A stretch of 64,000 nt of DNA from Dialister micraerophilus DSM 19965 (GTDB lineage Bacteria; Bacillota; Negativicutes; Veillonellales; Dialisteraceae). Location: positions 1,202,282 to 1,266,281 of the forward strand of contig NZ_GL878519.1 of NCBI RefSeq assembly GCF_000194985.1, in the 5' to 3' direction. Shown here piece after piece: positions 28,567 to 37,729 of the stretch; the stretch's first letter is position 1, and each line of letters starts with the position of its first letter. The notes under the pieces were generated by a model, which saw nothing but the letters and a program-made list of their open reading frames with translations, did not search any database and had not been told where the DNA came from. The position numbers were made by a program, and so were the translations under genes.

Positions 28567-29427
28567 ATGAGTAAAGATAAGAAAAAATGGTTATCCGCAT
28601 ACGGTGTCTCTTTGATTATACATATTGTATTTGTGGGAATTATAGGTGCTGTTGTTTGCATTACTCCAACGCAAAAAAAAGAAACTGTTGTAGAAGTTAC
28701 TCTTGACGGCGGAGGCGGCGGTGGAGGAAGTCGAGGTAAAAACTTGGCGGAATCCTCAAATTCCGATAAGCAGCAAATTAACAATATTGGGAAAAGTGCA
28801 TTATCTGAAGTATTTGATTCTTTAAATAATTCTATCGATTTATCTGATTTGAGCTTTTGTGAAAGTAAATTAAATGATAAAGAGACAAGCAGTTTATTCG
28901 ATGAAGGTTCAATTACAGGTGCGGGGATAAGTAAAAGTGGAGGAATCGGAACCGGAGAAGGAGAAGGCAAAGGTTCAGGAAAAGGTAACGGTATAGGTAT
29001 AGGAAACGGTAACGGAATTGGAAGTGGTATAGGTAACGGAGTAGGTAATGGGCAAGGCAATGGAAGAGGCAATGGCATAGGCGACGGAGTAGGCGATGGT
29101 ATAGGAAACGGTACCGGTGAAAATGATAGTGACTTGGTAGCAACAAAACCTATAGTTATAAGATCAGTTTCTTCTATATATCCTGAGAGTAGAATAAATG
29201 ATGATTCAGATGTGCAAAGAATAGTGCGTTTAGATATACGAATAAATACTGACGGAATTGTTTCGGATGCATGGGTTGTTGAAAGCTGTGGAGATGCAGT
29301 TTTGGATCAAAATGCACTGGAGGCTGTTATGCAGTGGGTTTTTATTCCGGGAAAAGATAAGTATGGAAATCCTATTGAATGTATAATGCACTTACCTTTA
29401 TCATTTACAATCAGAGATCATAATTAG
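28567..29427 (+). CDS. tonB: TonB-family energy transducer with a Gly-X linker
   Basis: 286-residue protein that would transmit energy from ExbBD to outer-membrane receptors. In order: cytoplasmic KKKW, one membrane helix (about residues 9-33), a polyglycine patch (DGGGGGGGS, about 50), a Ser/Asp-rich region, 59 residues of strict Gly-X repeats (126-184) and a TonB C-terminal domain (about 193-286) with [30 protein letters not shown] and [13 protein letters not shown]. The usual Pro-rich periplasmic spacer is replaced by the Gly-X repeat. Start: GAGG is 6 bases before the ATG at 28567; the earlier TTG and ATG lack spacing. No receptor gene is in the window. Confidence 0.9.
   Translation: MSKDKKKWLSAYGVSLIIHIVFVGIIGAVVCITPTQKKETVVEVTLDGGGGGGGSRGKNLAESSNSDKQQINNIGKSALSEVFDSLNNSIDLSDLSFCESKLNDKETSSLFDEGSITGAGISKSGGIGTGEGEGKGSGKGNGIGIGNGNGIGSGIGNGVGNGQGNGRGNGIGDGVGDGIGNGTGENDSDLVATKPIVIRSVSSIYPESRINDDSDVQRIVRLDIRINTDGIVSDAWVVESCGDAVLDQNALEAVMQWVFIPGKDKYGNPIECIMHLPLSFTIRDHN
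28942..29118 (+). repeat. Degenerate 6-base coding repeat in tonB (Gly-X, 29.5 units)
   Basis: 177 bases coding uninterrupted alternating glycine. X is mostly Asn, Ile, Lys, Glu, Asp, Ser, Val, Thr. The bases have drifted between copies, so it is an old repeat and not a fresh microsatellite. On the opposite strand it gives a long Leu/Pro frame that is a shadow. Confidence 0.9.
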
Positions 29428-29432
29428 TAGTG

Positions 29433-29457
29433 AAAAACCTGTTATTACAGGTTTTTT
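29433..29457 (+). terminator. Terminator of exbB-exbD-tonB
   Basis: Stem AAAAACCTGT with ACAGGTTTTT, short loop, T run. Confidence 0.85.
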
Positions 29458-29495
29458 ATTTAAAATCAAATATATTTTAAAATTTTCAAGTTTTC

Positions 29496-29524
29496 TTTAC
29501 AGTATATTTACAACATGATAAAAT
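29496..29524 (+). promoter_or_regulatory. Promoter for the aspartokinase gene
   Basis: TTTACA (29496-29501), 17-base spacer, TAAAAT (29519-29524). The leader would be only about 35 bases, too short for a lysine riboswitch. Confidence 0.65.
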
Positions 29525-29565
29525 CTGAAATAGCTTAATTAAGAGTCATGAAAGTGGGGGTAAAC

Positions 29566-30768
29566 GTGTCTCTTTACATAAAAAAATTTGGTGGAAGTTC
29601 TGTTGCAACACCGGAAAAAATGATAGGTGTTGCCAAGCGTGTAATATACGAAAAAAAAGAAAATGATCGAATAGTTATTGTTGTATCTGCAATGGGAAAT
29701 ACAACTGATGAATTAATTAAATTAGCCGGTAAAGTAACTAAAGAGAAACATGGCAGAGAAATGGATGTTTTACTTGCAACAGGGGAACAGGTAGCCATTT
29801 CCATGTTGGCAATGACATTTATGAATCTCGGTGTGAGTGCTGTTTCTTTGACAGGAGAACAAGCAGGGATTTTTGTAAAAGGTGATTATGGAAAATCTTT
29901 TATATCAGAAATAAATCCAGAACGAGTGTTTAATGAATTGGAAAACGGAAATATAGTTATTGTTGCCGGATTTCAAGGAATTAATTCAAATGGAAATGTT
30001 GCCACATTGGGAAGAGGTGGAAGTGACGCTACTGCAGTTGCATTGGCCGGAGCTATGCACGCTGACATATGTGAAATTTTTACAGATGTAGAAGGTGTCT
30101 ATTCAGCAGATCCCAGATATGTTCATAATGCTGTAAAAATGAAAGAAATTACAAATGCTGAAATGTTGGAAATGGCACGTTTGGGTGCTGAAGTTATGCA
30201 ACCTAGAAGTGTTGAAATAGGATTGCAATACCATATTCCTATACATGTAAGATCTACTTTTTCCCAAAATGAAGGAACTGTAATAAAAGAAACTTGTAAA
30301 ACAAAAAATAATAAATACGTGGTTAAGGGTGTAACTCATGATATAAATGTTTCTAAAGTTTTAATTACTGGATTTAAAAATGAAGAAAATATTATAGATA
30401 TTATAAAAAATGAACTTATAAAGAATAATATAAGTGCAGATATGTTTATTAGAGATAATAAGAATATTATTTTTACGATAAAACATACTGATTTGGAAGA
30501 TGCTAAAATTATTTTGGCTTCTTTAAAGAGCGAAAAATTATTTGACAGTATTGTATATGAATCAAATATTGCTAAAGTTTCTGTAGTTGGTATGGATATG
30601 CTTGATTCAGAAAACGTTTTATCAAGAGTTATTAAAGCGCTTGATGATGTTGATATTGCTGTAGATATAGCTTTTAAAACAGATATAAGCATATCGTTTA
30701 TTATACTTGAAAAGAATGTTAAAGATGCAGTACAACGTATTCATTCTGAATTTTTTAATAATTTATAG
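29566..30768 (+). CDS. lysC: Aspartate kinase
   Basis: First step of the aspartate pathway to lysine, DAP, threonine and methionine. The 400 residues start SLYIKKFGGSSVATPEKM, the kinase-domain signature, with AGFQGINSNGNVATLGRGGSDATAVALA in the middle (quoted in part: TLGRGGSDATAVALAGA) and TDVEGVYSADPRYV. Two ACT domains follow (about 265-400) and probably bind feedback amino acids. An ATG at 29548 is in frame, but the GGGGG ribosome-binding site lies after it, so the GTG at 29566 is the start. Confidence 0.94.
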   Translation: MSLYIKKFGGSSVATPEKMIGVAKRVIYEKKENDRIVIVVSAMGNTTDELIKLAGKVTKEKHGREMDVLLATGEQVAISMLAMTFMNLGVSAVSLTGEQAGIFVKGDYGKSFISEINPERVFNELENGNIVIVAGFQGINSNGNVATLGRGGSDATAVALAGAMHADICEIFTDVEGVYSADPRYVHNAVKMKEITNAEMLEMARLGAEVMQPRSVEIGLQYHIPIHVRSTFSQNEGTVIKETCKTKNNKYVVKGVTHDINVSKVLITGFKNEENIIDIIKNELIKNNISADMFIRDNKNIIFTIKHTDLEDAKIILASLKSEKLFDSIVYESNIAKVSVVGMDMLDSENVLSRVIKALDDVDIAVDIAFKTDISISFIILEKNVKDAVQRIHSEFFNNL

Positions 30769-30775
30769 ACTTAGT

Positions 30776-30799
30776 AAAGAACCGGAGTGTCCGGTCTTT
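30776..30799 (+). terminator. Weak hairpin between lysC and the M16C protease gene
   Basis: AAAG-A-ACCGG (30776-30785) pairs with CCGGT-CTTT (30791-30799) with a one-base bulge. The T tail is poor, so partial readthrough into the next gene is likely. Confidence 0.5.
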
Positions 30800-30819
30800 A
30801 TAAGTTAAGGAGGTTGTTT

Positions 30820-33747
30820 ATGAAATTTAATAAAGGCGATGTAATCGGAGGATTTAAAATAAAGCAAAATCAATTTATACAAGAGGTGAACTCAGATGTA
30901 TATTTGATGGTTCATGAAAAATCAGGAGCCAAATTGTTATACTTGGACACTACCGATGATAACAAGGTGTTTTCTATAGGATTTCGTACACCTCCGGATA
31001 ATTCTAAAGGTACACCGCATATTTTGGAGCATTCTACATTATGCGGGTCTAGAAAATTTCCGTTGAAAGAACCGTTTGTAGAACTTGTCAAAGGGTCTCT
31101 TAATACGTTTCTTAATGCTATGACATGGCCTGATAAGACAATGTATCCCGTGGCAAGCAGAAATGCAGTAGATTTTCATAATTTGATGGATGTGTATTTA
31201 GATGCAGTATTTTATCCTAATTGTATCGATGATCCTCAAATTTTAATGCAAGAGGGTTGGCATTATGAGCTTGAAGATAAGGACTCTGAATTAACTTATA
31301 ACGGAGTTGTATACAACGAGATGAAAGGTGCACTTTCTTCCGGAGATGCAATTATGGAAAATTTTGCAATGGAAAAGCTATTTCCAAATACAACTTACGG
31401 GGTAGAATCCGGAGGTGATCCGGAAGTTATTCCTGCTTTATCTTACAAGGAATTTGTAGAATTTTATAAAAAGTTTTATCATCCTTCAAACAGTTATATC
31501 TTTTTGTATGGAGATATGGATATAGAAAAAACTTTGAATTTTATTGACAGTGAATACTTGAGTAATTTCAATGAAAAGAAAATTGATTCACAAATTAAAA
31601 CACAAGTACCTTTCAAGAAACGCGAAGTGATAAATCGAAAATATGGAATTTCTGAAAGCGAAAGTACCGATAAAAAAGCTATCCATGCATTATATACAGC
31701 TTTTAACGATTATATGAGCACTTTGGATTCATTAGCATTTGAAGTTTTGAATTACGTGCTTATAGAAATTGAAGGGGCTCCACTTAAAAAGGCTGTTTTG
31801 GATGCAGAATTGGGAAGTGAATTGTCGGGTTCATATACTGACGGATATAAACAACCTGTATGGACTATTCAATTATCGGGAACAGATGTAAATAATCAAA
31901 AAAAGTTTGAAGAGACTATTGACGAAACTTTACGTGCATTGGCGTTAAACGGTATTGATAAATTAATGCTTAAAGCTGCTATAAATCGTATAGAGTTTAC
32001 TTTAAGAGAAAATGATTATAGAGGACGTCCAAAAGGATTATTCTATGGAATCAGAGCAATGGAATTGTGGTTGTATGATAGAAATCCGATGGATGCTTTA
32101 AAATATTTTGATAATTTAAAGCAATTGAAAAAGTTTATAGATACAAATTATTTTGAAAATTTAATTTTAAAATATGTTATCAAAAATAATCATCAAGTTT
32201 TGATAACAATGGAACCGGAAAAAGGTTTAACAGAAAAGAAAAATGCTTTAACTGCGCAAAAATTGGAAGCTTTTAAGAACAGTTTAAGTGAAGAGCAATT
32301 AAATGAAATTGTTGAAAATACCAAGAAGCTTAAAGTGCGTCAGGCTTCAAAAGATAGCGAAGATGCATTAAAAACAATACCTTTGCTCGAACGTAAAGAT
32401 CTTAAGAGAATTATTACCGAGAAAAAAATAAAGAAGGATTTCGTTAACGGTGTAGATTATTTACATTACGATGTCAATACTTCAGGAATTTCGTATGTAA
32501 GGTTATTTTTTAATCTTTTCGGAATCAATGAAAATGACATTTTCTATGCAAATCTTTTGACATCCTTGCTCGGTTCAATGGATACTCAGAAATATACATA
32601 TGGAGAACTTACACGTTTAGAAAATTCCAATACGGGTGGAATTAATTTCAGCGTTATGTGCTTTGGTGACTATAATAATTCCGATAAATATATTCCGACA
32701 TTTGAAGTGGGTGGTAAAGCTTTGACAGCTAATAATAAATGTATGGTGGAATTATTGAAAGAAATTATTTGTCATACCGAATATACTGAAAGAAAACGTC
32801 TAAAAGAATTAATTCTCTCCGAGAAAACAAAATGGGATATGACGGTATTTGACAGGGGTCATTTGCTCACAATGAACCGTTTGATTTCTTATTTCTCGAA
32901 AACAGGTGAGTTTACCGAAAAATTGGCATTAAGTTATTATTATTTCTTGGCAGATTTAGTAAATAACTATGATAAGAATTATGATGAAATTGTAAAAAAA
33001 CTTGAGAGTGTATCGGCAAAAATATTTACACGTAATAATTTGACAATTGAAGTTATAGGAAATGAAAAAGACAGTCAAAGTGTAAAAGATTTAGTTAAGT
33101 ATCTTATTTGTGATATGGAAATCGGTGAGAAAAACAATAAAAATTCATTTGAATTCAATAATGATTGTTATAATGAAGGCTTTTTGACTTCAGGCAAAGT
33201 TAATTATGTATCTAAAGGTGGAAATTTTAAAAAGTACGGATTTAAATATACCGGAGCCGTTCGTGTAATGGAAACAATTTTAAGATATGATTATCTTTGG
33301 AAGAAGGTTAGAGTGTTGGGTGGTGCATATGGGGCATTTGTTCAATTTTCACCGAATGGAAATGCTGTTTTATGTTCATATCGTGATCCCAATTTGAAAG
33401 AAACTTTAGATGTATTCAAGGGTATTCCGGATTATTTACGTAACTTGAAAATTTCAGAGCGTGAAATGACGAAATATGTAATAGGTACTATGGCTGCAGA
33501 AGAAGTACAGTTTACTCCATCAATGTTAGGTGATAGAGCTGCGGCAGATTATTTTAAAGGAAGTACCGCCGAGGATAGAGAAAGAATTCGAAATGAAATT
33601 ATAAATTGCACTTTGGAGGATATTCATAAACTTGCCGATTTGGTAGAATCGGTTATCAATGAACCTTATTTGTGTGTAATGGGTTCTGAACACAAGGTAA
33701 AAAAATCTGAAGAAATATTTAAAAAAATTCGTTCATTACCTAATTAA
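30820..33747 (+). CDS. M16C-family metallopeptidase (presequence protease-like)
   Basis: 975-residue zinc protease of the insulinase superfamily, PreP/falcilysin branch. The inverted zinc motif HILEH is at residues 67-71 and the third ligand region YNGVVYNEMKGALSSGDAI is about 85 residues later. Four repeated domains fill the length, including the M16C-associated middle. No signal peptide is seen, so it is presumably cytoplasmic and degrades peptides. The frame opens at 30787, but AAGGAGG precedes the ATG at 30820. Confidence 0.9.
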   Translation: MKFNKGDVIGGFKIKQNQFIQEVNSDVYLMVHEKSGAKLLYLDTTDDNKVFSIGFRTPPDNSKGTPHILEHSTLCGSRKFPLKEPFVELVKGSLNTFLNAMTWPDKTMYPVASRNAVDFHNLMDVYLDAVFYPNCIDDPQILMQEGWHYELEDKDSELTYNGVVYNEMKGALSSGDAIMENFAMEKLFPNTTYGVESGGDPEVIPALSYKEFVEFYKKFYHPSNSYIFLYGDMDIEKTLNFIDSEYLSNFNEKKIDSQIKTQVPFKKREVINRKYGISESESTDKKAIHALYTAFNDYMSTLDSLAFEVLNYVLIEIEGAPLKKAVLDAELGSELSGSYTDGYKQPVWTIQLSGTDVNNQKKFEETIDETLRALALNGIDKLMLKAAINRIEFTLRENDYRGRPKGLFYGIRAMELWLYDRNPMDALKYFDNLKQLKKFIDTNYFENLILKYVIKNNHQVLITMEPEKGLTEKKNALTAQKLEAFKNSLSEEQLNEIVENTKKLKVRQASKDSEDALKTIPLLERKDLKRIITEKKIKKDFVNGVDYLHYDVNTSGISYVRLFFNLFGINENDIFYANLLTSLLGSMDTQKYTYGELTRLENSNTGGINFSVMCFGDYNNSDKYIPTFEVGGKALTANNKCMVELLKEIICHTEYTERKRLKELILSEKTKWDMTVFDRGHLLTMNRLISYFSKTGEFTEKLALSYYYFLADLVNNYDKNYDEIVKKLESVSAKIFTRNNLTIEVIGNEKDSQSVKDLVKYLICDMEIGEKNNKNSFEFNNDCYNEGFLTSGKVNYVSKGGNFKKYGFKYTGAVRVMETILRYDYLWKKVRVLGGAYGAFVQFSPNGNAVLCSYRDPNLKETLDVFKGIPDYLRNLKISEREMTKYVIGTMAAEEVQFTPSMLGDRAAADYFKGSTAEDRERIRNEIINCTLEDIHKLADLVESVINEPYLCVMGSEHKVKKSEEIFKKIRSLPN

Positions 33748-33761
33748 GTCAGGAGAAAAAT

Positions 33762-34238
33762 ATGAATAATAAACTTTATGCAGAATTTCAAACTAATTAC
33801 GGTTCTTTTGTTGTTGAATTGTTTGAAGAAAAAACACCGATTACTGTAGCCAATTTTAAAAAGTTGGCAGAATCGGGATTTTATGACAATACTATTTTTC
33901 ATAGAATAATTCCTGATTTTATGATTCAAGGAGGAGATCCTGAAGGAACGGGATATGGAGGATCGGATCAGGTTATACCGGATGAGTTTGTGTCGGAACT
34001 TACTTTTGATGAAGCCGGAGTGTTGGCAATGGCAAATTCGGGTCCAAATACAGGAAGATCACAATTTTTTATTACCGTAGTACCTACAAGATGGTTGCAA
34101 AATCATCATACTATATTTGGGAAGGTGGTAAAAAATTATGCAAAGGTGCAAGAAATAAGTAATGTCGAAACTGATTTTTCAGATAAACCTTTAAAAGATG
34201 TTGTTTTAAAAAAAGTTTTAATAAAAACTGAAATATAA
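33762..34238 (+). CDS. Cyclophilin-type peptidyl-prolyl isomerase
   Basis: 158-residue single-domain PPIase without signal peptide, hence cytoplasmic. The active-site segments are FHRIIPDFMIQGGDPEGTGYGG, quoted in part, FDEAGVLAMANSGPNTGRSQFFIT and the Trp/His region RWLQNHHTIFGKVV. It follows the M16C gene by 14 bases with AGGAG, probably on the same transcript. Confidence 0.94.
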   Translation: MNNKLYAEFQTNYGSFVVELFEEKTPITVANFKKLAESGFYDNTIFHRIIPDFMIQGGDPEGTGYGGSDQVIPDEFVSELTFDEAGVLAMANSGPNTGRSQFFITVVPTRWLQNHHTIFGKVVKNYAKVQEISNVETDFSDKPLKDVVLKKVLIKTEI

Positions 34239-34242
34239 TAAG

Positions 34243-34278
34243 AAAACAGATCAGAAATATAAAGCTGATCTGTTTTTT
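34243..34278 (+). terminator. Terminator before the dcw cluster
   Basis: Twelve-base stem AACAGATCAG core (34243-34254 with 34265-34276) and T run. Confidence 0.85.
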
Positions 34279-34321
34279 ATTTCAAAATAAAATAAATTTA
34301 TATAGTAGAACAAATATTTTG

Positions 34322-34374
34322 TTGTATATGTGTGGTGAATTGTGGTAGAATGTGGATGAAAGTGGAGGAGGTGG
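34322..34374 (+). promoter_or_regulatory. dcw promoter with MraZ-box repeats
   Basis: GTGG occurs at 34332, 34342, 34352 and 34362, exactly 10 bases apart, then at 34371 within the ribosome-binding region. The unit resembles TGTGGTAGAA. An extended -10 TGGTAGAAT (34343-34351) with TTGTAT (34322-34327) at an 18-base spacing overlaps the repeats. MraZ is known to bind such tandem repeats and control its own operon, so autoregulation is likely. Confidence 0.75.
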
Positions 34375-34383
34375 AAGAATAAA

Positions 34384-34821
34384 ATGTTTATGAATGAATA
34401 TTCACATACGATTGATACAAAAGGTCGTATGATTCTTCCTGCCAAATTTCGAGAAGAATTGGGCGAATCTTTCATTTTGGCACCCGGATTGGATTCATGC
34501 TTATGTATTTATCCTCGTGAACGCTGGGATGCCATGATTGAAAAATTGCAAAAACTACCATTTACGAAAAAAGATGTGAGGCAATTACGTCGTTATTTAA
34601 TTGGTAAAAGTACGGAAATGGAATGTGATAAGCAAGGTAGAATTTTAATTCCGGCACATCTTAGAACACTTGCAAAACTTAAAAAGAACGCACGAATTAT
34701 AGGGACAGGATCAACTATAGAAATTTGGAGCTCTGAGGTTTTGAAAGAACAAGAAACGGAAAGTCAACCTATAGATGAATTGGCAGAGTCTTTGGATATG
34801 CCTATGGATTTTGATTTTTAG
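34384..34821 (+). CDS. mraZ: Transcriptional regulator MraZ
   Basis: DNA-binding regulator that opens the division and cell-wall cluster, 145 residues. Two SpoVT/AbrB-like halves are seen: HTIDTKGRMILPAKFREELG (about 8-27) and CDKQGRILIPAHLRTLAKL (about 82-100). It probably oligomerises into a ring and binds the GTGG repeats just upstream. GGAGGTGG precedes the ATG. Confidence 0.95.
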   Translation: MFMNEYSHTIDTKGRMILPAKFREELGESFILAPGLDSCLCIYPRERWDAMIEKLQKLPFTKKDVRQLRRYLIGKSTEMECDKQGRILIPAHLRTLAKLKKNARIIGTGSTIEIWSSEVLKEQETESQPIDELAESLDMPMDFDF

Positions 34822-34827
34822 AGAAAA

Positions 34828-35760
34828 ATGGAATTTAAACATGTAACAGTTTTACGAAGAGAAATGATTTCTGCAATTTTAACCGATAAAAACGGAGTCT
34901 ATGCAGATTGTACGTTAGGTGGTGCGGGTCATTTATCTCTTCTATCGGAAAAAGTTGAAAATGGTGCACTTTTAATTGGTATAGATCAAGATTTAGATGC
35001 ATTAAAAGCTGCAGAATTGAGAATGAAAGATTGCACATGCAATTTGAATTTTGTTCATAGTAATTTTTCGAATATAAAAAATATATTGTCAGAAAAAAAT
35101 TTAAATCAAATTAATGGGTTTATTTTTGATTTAGGAGTTTCTTCATATCAATTGGACGAGGCAAATAGGGGATTTTCTTATATGCATGAAGGTCGGTTGG
35201 ATATGCGTATGAATCAGAATAGTGAATTAACTGCACATGATGTTGTAAATAAGTATTCTGAAGAAAAAATAGCATTTATTATAAAAGAATACGGCGAAGA
35301 AAGATGGGCAAAACGTATTGCAGAATTCATTGTAGATTATAGGAAAAACAAAATTATAGAAACTACAGGGGAATTGGTAAGTATTATAAAAGCTGCAATA
35401 CCGTTGGGGGCAAGGAAAAACGGTCCACATCCTGCAAAAAGAACTTTTCAAGCTATACGCATTGAAGTTAATAATGAGCTTGGTATTATTGAAAGCACAA
35501 TAAATGATTGTGTAGATTGTTTAGTTTCCGGCGGTCGTATAGGAATAATTACATTTCATTCTTTGGAAGATAGGATAGTAAAGCGAACTTTTAAAAATCT
35601 TGCCAAGCAATGTATTTGTCCACCGGAATTTCCCTTATGTGTATGTAATCATCAACGGAAAATAAAATTGTTGGGAAATGGAATACGTCCGACGGATGAA
35701 GAAATTGCGGAAAACCCGAGAGCTAGAAGTGCAATACTTCGTGTTGCGGAAAAAATATAA
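34828..35760 (+). CDS. rsmH: 16S rRNA m4C1402 methyltransferase RsmH
   Basis: SAM-dependent methyltransferase, 310 residues, standard second gene of dcw clusters. Motifs: HVTVLRREMI, ADCTLGGAGHLSLL (SAM loop), GFIFDLGVSSYQLDEANRGFSY, AKRTFQAIRIEVNNEL and ITFHSLEDRIVKRTF. It contains a CICPPEFPLCVC cysteine cluster near the C-terminus, also seen in Firmicute homologues. It starts 6 bases after mraZ. Confidence 0.95.
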   Translation: MEFKHVTVLRREMISAILTDKNGVYADCTLGGAGHLSLLSEKVENGALLIGIDQDLDALKAAELRMKDCTCNLNFVHSNFSNIKNILSEKNLNQINGFIFDLGVSSYQLDEANRGFSYMHEGRLDMRMNQNSELTAHDVVNKYSEEKIAFIIKEYGEERWAKRIAEFIVDYRKNKIIETTGELVSIIKAAIPLGARKNGPHPAKRTFQAIRIEVNNELGIIESTINDCVDCLVSGGRIGIITFHSLEDRIVKRTFKNLAKQCICPPEFPLCVCNHQRKIKLLGNGIRPTDEEIAENPRARSAILRVAEKI

Positions 35761-35778
35761 AATAAGGAGGCATTTTAT

Positions 35779-36168
35779 ATGCTGTCACAGAATGTAAAGA
35801 TGTTAAGCTATTCAAAGTCAGTTGGAACAACTTTTGATGTACCTGCAAAAGTTTATGCAGGTAAAGTAAAAACATCTATTGCTTTTCGTGACGTTAAAAT
35901 GATTCTTTTGATTTTATTGTTGCCCTTAGCTGTTACATATTGTTTCAGATTGATTAACGATCAAGAGCGATATGTTATGAGAAATTTAAGAACTGAAGTT
36001 ATTGAATTATCTAGAGAAAACGCCAGATTGAAATTGGAGGTTGCAGGTTTGGAAGCACCTACAAGAATTCAGGAAATAGCTGAAAAAGAATTAGGTATGG
36101 AAATGCCGTCTACCGCTATTTATGGAATGAATGAAGTTAAAGATAGTCATAGAAAAATACGTGATTAA
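35779..36168 (+). CDS. ftsL: Cell division protein FtsL-like
   Basis: Bitopic membrane protein, 129 residues: a cytoplasmic tail (1-38), one helix (about 40-60, MILLILLLPLAVTYCF) and a periplasmic coiled coil (about 64-100, NLRTEVIELSRENARLKLEV) ending in ARIQEIAEKELGM-type sequence (TRIQEIAEKELGM). Position after rsmH and topology identify it as FtsL, which works with FtsB/DivIC and FtsQ in the divisome. AAGGAGG precedes the ATG. Confidence 0.85.
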   Translation: MLSQNVKMLSYSKSVGTTFDVPAKVYAGKVKTSIAFRDVKMILLILLLPLAVTYCFRLINDQERYVMRNLRTEVIELSRENARLKLEVAGLEAPTRIQEIAEKELGMEMPSTAIYGMNEVKDSHRKIRD

Positions 36169-36195
36169 AAAGTAGCGGCCTTTGGCCGCTACTTT
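36169..36195 (+). terminator. GC-rich hairpin between ftsL and murE
   Basis: Twelve-base perfect stem (36169-36180 with 36184-36195) and TTT loop. The following sequence (GCG) lacks a T run, so it is an attenuator or weak terminator. It sits where ftsI/spoVD is usually found. Confidence 0.65.
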
Positions 36196-36228
36196 GCGAT
36201 ATAATATAATTTGTGAAAGAGGTAAAAA

Positions 36229-37725
36229 ATGAAAAATCTTCAAGAGTTATTGAATGATAGTTCTTATATAAAAATTATTGGAAATGTTGATAAGGATATT
36301 ATAGATATTACTGCAGATTCAAGGATGGTGAAAGAAGGAAGTTTATTTATATGTTTATCCGGATATCATGTAGATGGTCATAAGTATGTAAGTGAAGCGG
36401 TAGAAAAAGGAGCAGTCGCAATTATTGCGGAAAAAAAGATTTCAGTTCCTGAAGGAGTTACTGTGGTTTACGTAAAAAATACCAGAACGGTAATGGAAAA
36501 AATAGCACCGCTTTTTTTTGATTATCCGTCGAAGAGTATGAGAATGATAGCTGTTACGGGAACTAACGGAAAAACAACTACCACTCATATAATTTCGCAT
36601 ATTTTAAAAAAAGCCGGATATAAAACTGGTGTTATAGGAACAATACATGCATTGATTGGTGATGAAGAGTTTGAAACACATAATACAACACCGGATGTTA
36701 TCGATTTGCAAAGATTATTATATAAAATGAAAAAAGCAAAAGTAACACATGTTTGCATGGAAGTTTCATCACATTCTTTGGTATTGGGCAGAGTAGAAGG
36801 CTGTGAATTTGATACTGCAGTATTTTCAAATTTAACCGAAGATCACTTAGATTTTCATAAAACCATGATTAATTATGCCAATGCAAAAGCAAAATTGTTT
36901 TCTATGGTTTCGGAAGAGGGACAAGTAAAATCAAATAAAAATGCTTGTATAAATATAGATGATGACTATTCACATATTATGATTGATGCCATTAAAGATA
37001 GAAAGCTTTGCAAGTTGCATACTTCCAGTATGAATAGAGATGCTGAACTTAAAGTTATATCAACTGAATTTACAGGTAAAAACACGAAATTTATTTGTGT
37101 GTATAAGAATAAAGAATATCCTGTTACGGTAAAATTGATGGGAAGATTTAATGTTTATAATATTATGGCGGCAATGAGTGCAGCAATTTCAGAGGGAATA
37201 GATTTTAATTTTATAATAAAGGCATTAACTGATTTTACTAATGTTCCGGGACGCTTTGAATTAATTGATGAAGGTCAGGAATTTTCCGTTGTGGTTGATT
37301 ATGCACATACTCCCGACGGATTGGAAAATATATTAACAACAGCAAGAGAAATAACAACCGGTAAAATTATAGTTGTATTCGGATGTGGAGGAGACAGGGA
37401 TCCTATGAAACGTCCGATAATGGGAAGAATTGCTGCAAAGTATTCAGATATTGCTATAGTAACTAGTGATAATCCACGTACTGAGGATCCGAATTCTATT
37501 GTTGAACAAGTAGTAAAAGGTGTTAAAGAAAATGCCGAAAAATATAATTGTAAGTATAAAGTTTTAGTTGATAGAAGAAGTGCAATTAAAGAAGCTATTG
37601 AAATTGCACGAGTTAATGATATAGTGATTATTGCCGGAAAAGGTCATGAAGATTATCAGATATTGAAGAATAAAACAATTCACTTCGATGATCGTGAAGA
37701 GGCAAGGAGAGTATTAAGAGGTTAA
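36229..37725 (+). CDS. murE: UDP-MurNAc-tripeptide synthetase (meso-DAP adding)
   Basis: Adds the third amino acid to UDP-MurNAc-L-Ala-D-Glu, 498 residues. The ATP loop is TGTNGKTTTTHI (about 110-121), with carbamylated-lysine region YANAKAKLF and DHLDFH. The specificity motif reads DNPR (SDNPRTEDP), diagnostic for meso-diaminopimelate rather than lysine. AGAGG precedes the ATG. It starts the second segment of the dcw cluster after a hairpin. Confidence 0.96.
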   Translation: MKNLQELLNDSSYIKIIGNVDKDIIDITADSRMVKEGSLFICLSGYHVDGHKYVSEAVEKGAVAIIAEKKISVPEGVTVVYVKNTRTVMEKIAPLFFDYPSKSMRMIAVTGTNGKTTTTHIISHILKKAGYKTGVIGTIHALIGDEEFETHNTTPDVIDLQRLLYKMKKAKVTHVCMEVSSHSLVLGRVEGCEFDTAVFSNLTEDHLDFHKTMINYANAKAKLFSMVSEEGQVKSNKNACINIDDDYSHIMIDAIKDRKLCKLHTSSMNRDAELKVISTEFTGKNTKFICVYKNKEYPVTVKLMGRFNVYNIMAAMSAAISEGIDFNFIIKALTDFTNVPGRFELIDEGQEFSVVVDYAHTPDGLENILTTAREITTGKIIVVFGCGGDRDPMKRPIMGRIAAKYSDIAIVTSDNPRTEDPNSIVEQVVKGVKENAEKYNCKYKVLVDRRSAIKEAIEIARVNDIVIIAGKGHEDYQILKNKTIHFDDREEARRVLRG

Positions 37726-37729
37726 GTTT

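Noticed and set aside
28500-29146. Long minus-strand frames rich in Pro-Leu or Leu-Tyr-Arg
   Set aside because: They are the antisense image of the Gly-X repeat of tonB. They have no ribosome-binding site and are pure low complexity.
29502-29565. Lysine riboswitch before lysC
   Set aside because: The leader after the predicted promoter is only about 35 bases and the preceding terminator leaves no room for the aptamer.
34332-34374. Short regular repeats as a possible CRISPR array
   Set aside because: The 10-base pitch and GTGG core are those of MraZ boxes; there are no 25-40 base repeats or spacers.
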